A DNA stretch of 64,000 nucleotides, from positions 53,755,903-53,819,902 of the forward strand of contig OW121743.1 in the NCBI GenBank assembly GCA_933228675.1. The letters are read 5' to 3'. The stretch is from Stomorhina lunata. Taxonomy: Eukaryota > Arthropoda > Insecta > Diptera > Rhiniidae. The notes under the pieces were generated by a model. The model saw only the letters and a list, made by a program, of their open reading frames with translations. It was not told where the DNA came from and did no database searches. A program made the position numbers and the translations under genes. Below, piece by piece: positions 59,225-64,000 of the stretch. Within the stretch, counting starts at the first letter, position 1. Each line of letters opens with the position of its first letter.

Positions 59225-59655
59225 GCTAATTCAGCCAACGCACATTTCATGAGCTAAAAGTAGCGATTATCAACTTGAGCGCAAAAATAACTATACAACA
59301 GATACAGTTGCTATTACCACATATTAACGGTAATAATACTCGTATATTTATTTCAAATCTGATATTAAGAAAAACATTTTATATCTTAAGACCAAAGAGG
59401 ATGGATGACTTAGGCAAGACGCCCAGCTATGATTTAAAGTTGACAATAAATTTCATGCTGTTTTTTTATGTCGCTTTTCGTGAGTTCAATAATTTCATTT
59501 GAAAATCTTTTAATCATTAAATTTTAAAAAGAAAGAAAGAAAATGAATTGGCACGTTAATTTGTCTTGAAAGAAAAGGTTAAAGACATAAGAACAGTGGG
59601 TCAAAAATAAAAAAAAAAAAAATTGGCAAAATTTTAAAACTTATATATACAAACA
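59225..59655. other. Spacer, no gene
   Basis: An open frame at 59,275-59,502 (75 codons) has no recognisable features. Otherwise A-rich sequence before the next satellite block. Confidence 0.35.
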
Positions 59656-60192
59656 TTTTCTTTAAAAAAATTGAAAAATTTCCTATAAAAATAAGAAATT
59701 TTTGAAAAATTTCCTATAAAAATAAGAAATTTTTGAAAAATTTTATAAAAATAGGAAAAAAAAAATTTCCTATAAAAATTTTTTAAAAATTTCCTAGAAA
59801 AATTTTTGAAAAATTTTATATAAATAGGAAATTTTTGAAAAATTTCCTATAAAAATAGTAAGTTTTTGAAAAATTTCCTATAGGACAATTTTGAAAGATT
59901 TAAATTGTCTAGATAAGAGTTGCCACCTAATTAGAAATTTGTGAAAAATTTCATATAAAAATAAGAAATTTTTGAAAAATATCCTATAAAAAAAAAAAAA
60001 GAATATTTTGAGAAATTTCCTATAAAAATAAAAATTTTTTTAATAATTTCCTACAAAAATAAAAAGTTTTTTGAATAATTTCCTATAAAAACAAGAAATT
60101 TTCGAACAAATTTTTCCTATAAAAATAAGAAATTTCCGAAATATTTCTTATAAAAGTAAAAAAAAAAAAAAATTGAAAAATTTCCTATAAAA
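59656..60192 (+). repeat. Satellite III, short diverged forward block
   Basis: Forward units with many substitutions and indels. They are interrupted at 59,894-59,935 by a unique phrase (AAATTGTCTAGATAAGAGTT, then GCCACCTAATTAG) that recurs inverted at 63,886-63,953. Confidence 0.85.
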
Positions 60193-61293
60193 AATTCCTA
60201 TTTATAGAAAATTTTCAAAAATTTCCACTTTTTATAGGAAATATTTAAAAAAAAATTTTTGTTTATCTAAATTTATAAAAAATTTCTTATTTGTATAAGA
60301 AATTTTTCAAAAATTTCCTATTTTCATAGGAAATTTTCCCGAAAATATTTCAGAAATTTCTTATTTTAATAGAAAATTTTTCAAAAATATCCTATTTTTA
60401 TAGGAAATTTTAAAAAAATTCTTATTTTTATAAGAAAATTTTCCAAAAATTCTTATTTTTATAAGGAATTTTTCAAAAATTCTTATTTTTATAGGAAATT
60501 TTTTCAAAAATTTCCTTTTTTTTGTTGGAAATTTTTCAAAAATTTCTTCTTTTTATATAAAAATGTTTCAAAAATGTCTTATTTTTATAAGAATTGTTTT
60601 CAAAAATTTCCTATTTTTATAGGAATTTTTTCAAAAATTTCCTATTTTTATAGGAATTTTTTCAAAAATTTCCTATTTTTATAATTTTTCAAAAATTTCT
60701 TATTTTTATAGGAAATTTTTCAAAAATTTCTTATTTTTATAGGAAATTTTTCAAAAATATCTTATTTTTATAGGAATTTTTTCAAAAATTTCTTATTTTT
60801 ATAGGAAATTTTTCAAAAATTTCTTATTTTTATAGGAAATTTTTCAAAAATTTCTTATTTTTATAGGAAATTTTTCAAAAATTTCTTATTTTATAGGAAA
60901 TTTTTCAAAAATTTCTTATTTTTATAGGAAATTTTTCAAAAATTTCTTATTTTTATAGGAAATTTTTCAAAAATTCTATATTTTATAGGAAAGTTTTGCA
61001 AAAAATTCCGTATTTTTATAGAAAATTTTTTACAAATTTCTTATTTTCATAGAAAATTTTTAACAAATTTTCTATTTTTATAGCAAATTTTTCAAAAATT
61101 TCTTATTTTTATAGGAAATTTTTGCAACAATTACTTACTTTTATCGGAAATTTTTCAAAAATTTCTTATTTTGATGGAAAATTTTTCAAAAATTTCTTAT
61201 TTTTATAGAAAAATTTTCAAAAATTTCTTATTTTTATAGGAAATTTTTCAAAAATTTCTTATTTGTATTGGAAATTTTTCAAAAATTTCTTAT
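60193..61293 (-). repeat. Satellite III, diverged inverted block
   Basis: The switch from forward to inverted units lies near CTATAAAAAATTCCTATTTA (60,185-60,203). About 35 units with the TTTCTTATTTTTATAGG variant. The block is interrupted at 61,293 by a TATACCC element and resumes at 63,886. Confidence 0.9.
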
Positions 61294-61429
61294 TATACCC
61301 TTCACCAATAGGTGAAAGGGTATTATAAGTTTGTGATTCCGTTTGTAATTTTTTTATTAGTGATCGTAGACCCCATAAAAATTATACCGATCGACTCAGA
61401 ATCGGGAGGAGAATCGATTAAGCGATGTC

Positions 61430-61461
<32 letters not shown>

Positions 61462-63885
61462 CGTCTGTCTGTCTGTCTGTTGAAATCAAGTTTCTGAAGC
61501 CCCTGGAGGATGGACTTACATAAATTATATATCAGATTTTAGGAAATTCTCCCGCAATGAACGCTATTAAATTTCATTAAAATCGGTTTATAAACACCGA
61601 AAATATCGAAAAAATACCAAAAATTAGACGAAAATTTTAAAATTTTTGATTGAAACACACTTTTAAATAACAAGAGAAAAAAGATACTCCTGGTGTACAT
61701 GTGATAATATGTTATATATCAGATTGTAGGAAATATTTTCCCAAAGCACTCTGTAAAATTTTATCAAAATCGGTCCATAAACAACTGAGATATTGCCAAA
61801 ACACTAAATTTTATGTATCGCAAATTGCCCAAAGTACGCATTAGGGAATGTTTGTTGAAAAAATGAAATGCAGAAATAGGAAAAAACCATCCTCCTTTAG
61901 CACGGACATACGTACATTTTATATCAGATTTTAGGAAATTCCCCCACCAAGCACGTTATTAAATTTTATCAAAAGCGGTCCATAAACAATTGAGATATCG
62001 CAATAACACTACATTTGATGTACAGCAAATTGCCCAAAGTACGTGTCTAAGAAATTTTGTTTACATTTTGTAAGTATTGTTTCAGCGATATCTCAGGTGT
62101 TTATGGACCGATTGTGATGAAATTTGACATCGTTCTTTATGGGAGGATTTTCTAAAATCTGATATATAAACTCCACAAATCTGATTATGAATACCATTCA
62201 AATTGTACCGATCAACTCAGAATCGGCACAAGAATCGATTTCGCGACCTCCGTCCGTCTGTCCGTCCGTCTGTTTGTTTGCCCGTCCGTCCGTCTGTTTG
62301 TTTGTCCGTCCGTCTACATGTCCGTCCGTCTACCTGTCTGTCCTTTTTTCTGTTGTAGTCAAGTTTTTGGAGCTCCTGTTTTGTCGATATCTCAGATGTT
62401 TATTTTGATGAAGTTTAATAGTGTCCTTCGCAGGGGATTATCTAAATCCTGATGCATTCTGTAATTTGTGGTAGATATAATTTAGCGTTTAAGCGATGGT
62501 GTTTTGAACGACAATGAAATGAAATTCAGGGTGGGACAATTCAGGCAGGCACACTGCATTTATCTTAATTTTGTGTCTGACTTTTGAACATTATGATAAC
62601 ATTTGAGAATGTATTATATATCAAATTATAGGTAATCTTCCTAGGAAGTACAAAAATGCATCTGATTACATGATATCCATTCAAAACCTACATATGTATG
62701 TAAGTATCTCACATATCAACAAAAATTTAAATTTTTTAATTGCAATTGGGAGAAATCCGTTCACGTTTGATAATTGATCCCGTATAACTTCGCCTAAGGC
62801 AATCTCTTAGTAGCTAATAAGTGACAAATTATAATAGATACGATGATGACATTTAGTATAAAGACGTTGTACAATATTGATATTCAGGACAATAGCGCCT
62901 AAAATAAACTTTCTAGAGGTACAACATTTGACAAAAGTATTTCTGATCTCTTGAAAAGTTCGATATTGAAAATGGGCGAGCTCTATTCACATTTAGTGAA
63001 ATCTCCCACATAAACCCGACCGGGAATCGATTTAATGCTGATAAATTAAATCATAATAAAATTGCACAAAGAACTAGAGCAAAACTTTCCAAACATCCAT
63101 CGGACAGATCGAAAGAACTAAACATCCCAAATATTATTGATGAAGTGTTCATTTTAATTAATTAACTAACTTCAAATTAATAAGTAAACTTTTCCGACAA
63201 AGCTGATAACCATCCATTCAAAAGCTATATATTTCACGTATGTATCTAAAACTAAGAGTGTATACCCTATAATTTGAAGGCTTGTATACATTGACAATCA
63301 TTGTTAAAGCTTTGACCTAAATCAGTCCGCTAACTTCAGAGTTTTACATAACTAATCAAGAACTTTTACTAGTTGGATAATTCGTACGAATTAAAGTGCA
63401 CAACCCTCACTGGGCACAGCGTTTTTGGGTTGCATGTCAGAATACTTAAACTTCATCAAATCGATGTGCTATTGCAAATGTAAGGGCATCTACATTTTGA
63501 AGCATCTTTTCTGCATGGTTTATCTGGTCTATCGAACTTTATTAAATGTTCGTAAAATATGTGTCTATTTTATTTCGAAGCTACTGGCTGCATTCTCTAC
63601 TTGTAGTCTAGTAATCATTATCTTTCACAAAGGGACCACTTTAGAACCCAAGTGAAGCTTTCCTAGACATCAGCCACCTGCCCAACCTAACCTTTGGGTG
63701 CATAACTATTCTAGATGAGGACGCCACCGAAAAGGTTTTCGTTTTCCGACTCTTAACTTTGAAGACTCTTTGCATATAATACTAGTATAACCAAATATTG
63801 CTACGAATTACATTAAGTACTTTTGGAACACCATTGGTGAAGGGTATCCAAGATTCGGCAAAGCCGAATATACCACTCTTACTTG
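61294..63885 (+). mobile_element. Long TATACCC/CTTACTTG element, copy E (2.6 kb)
   Basis: Starts TATACCCTTCACCAATAGG (hairpin with GGTGAAAGGGTAT) and ends with the perfect hairpin ATTCGGCAAAGCCGAAT and CTCTTACTTG at 63,885. Its borders are exact, because satellite III sequence stops in TTTCTTAT at 61,293 and resumes in TTTTTATATG at 63,886 with no obvious target duplication. A (GTCY)n tract lies at 61,430-61,480 and another at 62,250-62,345, so two elements may be fused or nested. 63,400-63,720 has a less A+T-rich stretch including CACCTGCCCAACCTAACC and an open frame (63,425-63,655) with cysteines; no family recognised. Confidence 0.75.
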
Positions 63886-64000
63886 TTTTTATATGAAATT
63901 TTTCACAAATTTCTAATTAGGTGGCAACTCTTATCTAGACAATTTAAATCTTTGTCTGACATTTTTATGAAAAACACCTTGTCCTATTGGTTTTGATTGT
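63886..64000 (-). repeat. Satellite III resumption and 68-bp inverted repeat
   Basis: TTTTTATATGAAATTTTTCA continues the interrupted array. 63,886-63,953 is a perfect inverted copy of 59,894-59,961, including the non-satellite phrase CTAATTAGGTGGCAACTC. After that the sequence is unassigned to the window end. Confidence 0.9.

Overview
This window looks like intronic and upstream DNA of a higher fly, probably a calyptrate (blowfly/house-fly group). The case rests on one recognisable host exon (a Graf/oligophrenin-type BAR-RhoGAP protein), extreme A+T richness, CAA/CAG-type homopolymer coding runs, and dipteran transposon families: rosa-like and DD37E Tc1/mariner elements, a hAT element, a Jockey-like LINE, a tRNA-derived SINE, and short elements carrying (GTCY)n. 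Species cannot be fixed from sequence alone, and I ran no searches.

Layout. 1-6.2 kb is transposon debris: a nearly complete rosa-like (DD41D) mariner at 1,029-2,288, a dead LINE (2.64-3.78 kb), a second dead mariner (4.15-4.63 kb) and small hairpin elements. 6.2-9.74 kb is A-rich and CAA-rich on the + strand and contains a degenerate TTAATTAAATCAATTAAA minisatellite. It may hold the Graf promoter and untranslated exons. The only well-supported host coding sequence is 9,746-10,268 (+), the first coding exon of Graf, ending in a consensus splice donor. No further exon is visible, so everything after 10,269 is read as a first intron of at least 53.7 kb.

The intron is built largely of tandem repeats and nested mobile elements. 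In order: a 47-bp dimeric satellite (10.5-12.5 kb); a ~115-bp tandem repeat (14.7-15.3 kb); a ~1-kb direct duplication carrying transposase debris (16.3-18.3 kb); two related elements with TATACCC/CTTACTTG ends (18.5-20.6 kb); a 39-bp satellite with a 78-bp dimer register (21.5-24.7 kb); a 2.5-kb foldback element with 430-bp arms around a 31-bp satellite (26.2-28.7 kb); an element with six 143-bp units (30.1-32.2 kb); a DD37E transposase with one frameshift (34.6-35.7 kb); a SINE (36.3-36.7 kb); then, from 39.9 to 61.3 kb, blocks of two further 31-bp palindromic satellites. The second of these changes orientation three times and is interrupted by a 3,352-bp hAT element with a clean 8-bp target duplication, and by a 2.6-kb TATACCC/CTTACTTG element.

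The most interesting pattern is that three unrelated sequences in this one intron all repeat at 31 bp (about three helical turns). All are built from short perfect palindromes with A/T tracts spaced near 10 bp. The main one is a 13-bp arm, one base, a 13-bp arm and a 4-bp spacer, so only the central G or C and the AAAA or TTTT spacer tell its orientation. Inverted junctions and a perfect 68-bp inverted repeat show that blocks of this satellite have been copied in reverse. No operon-like or multi-gene functional system is present.
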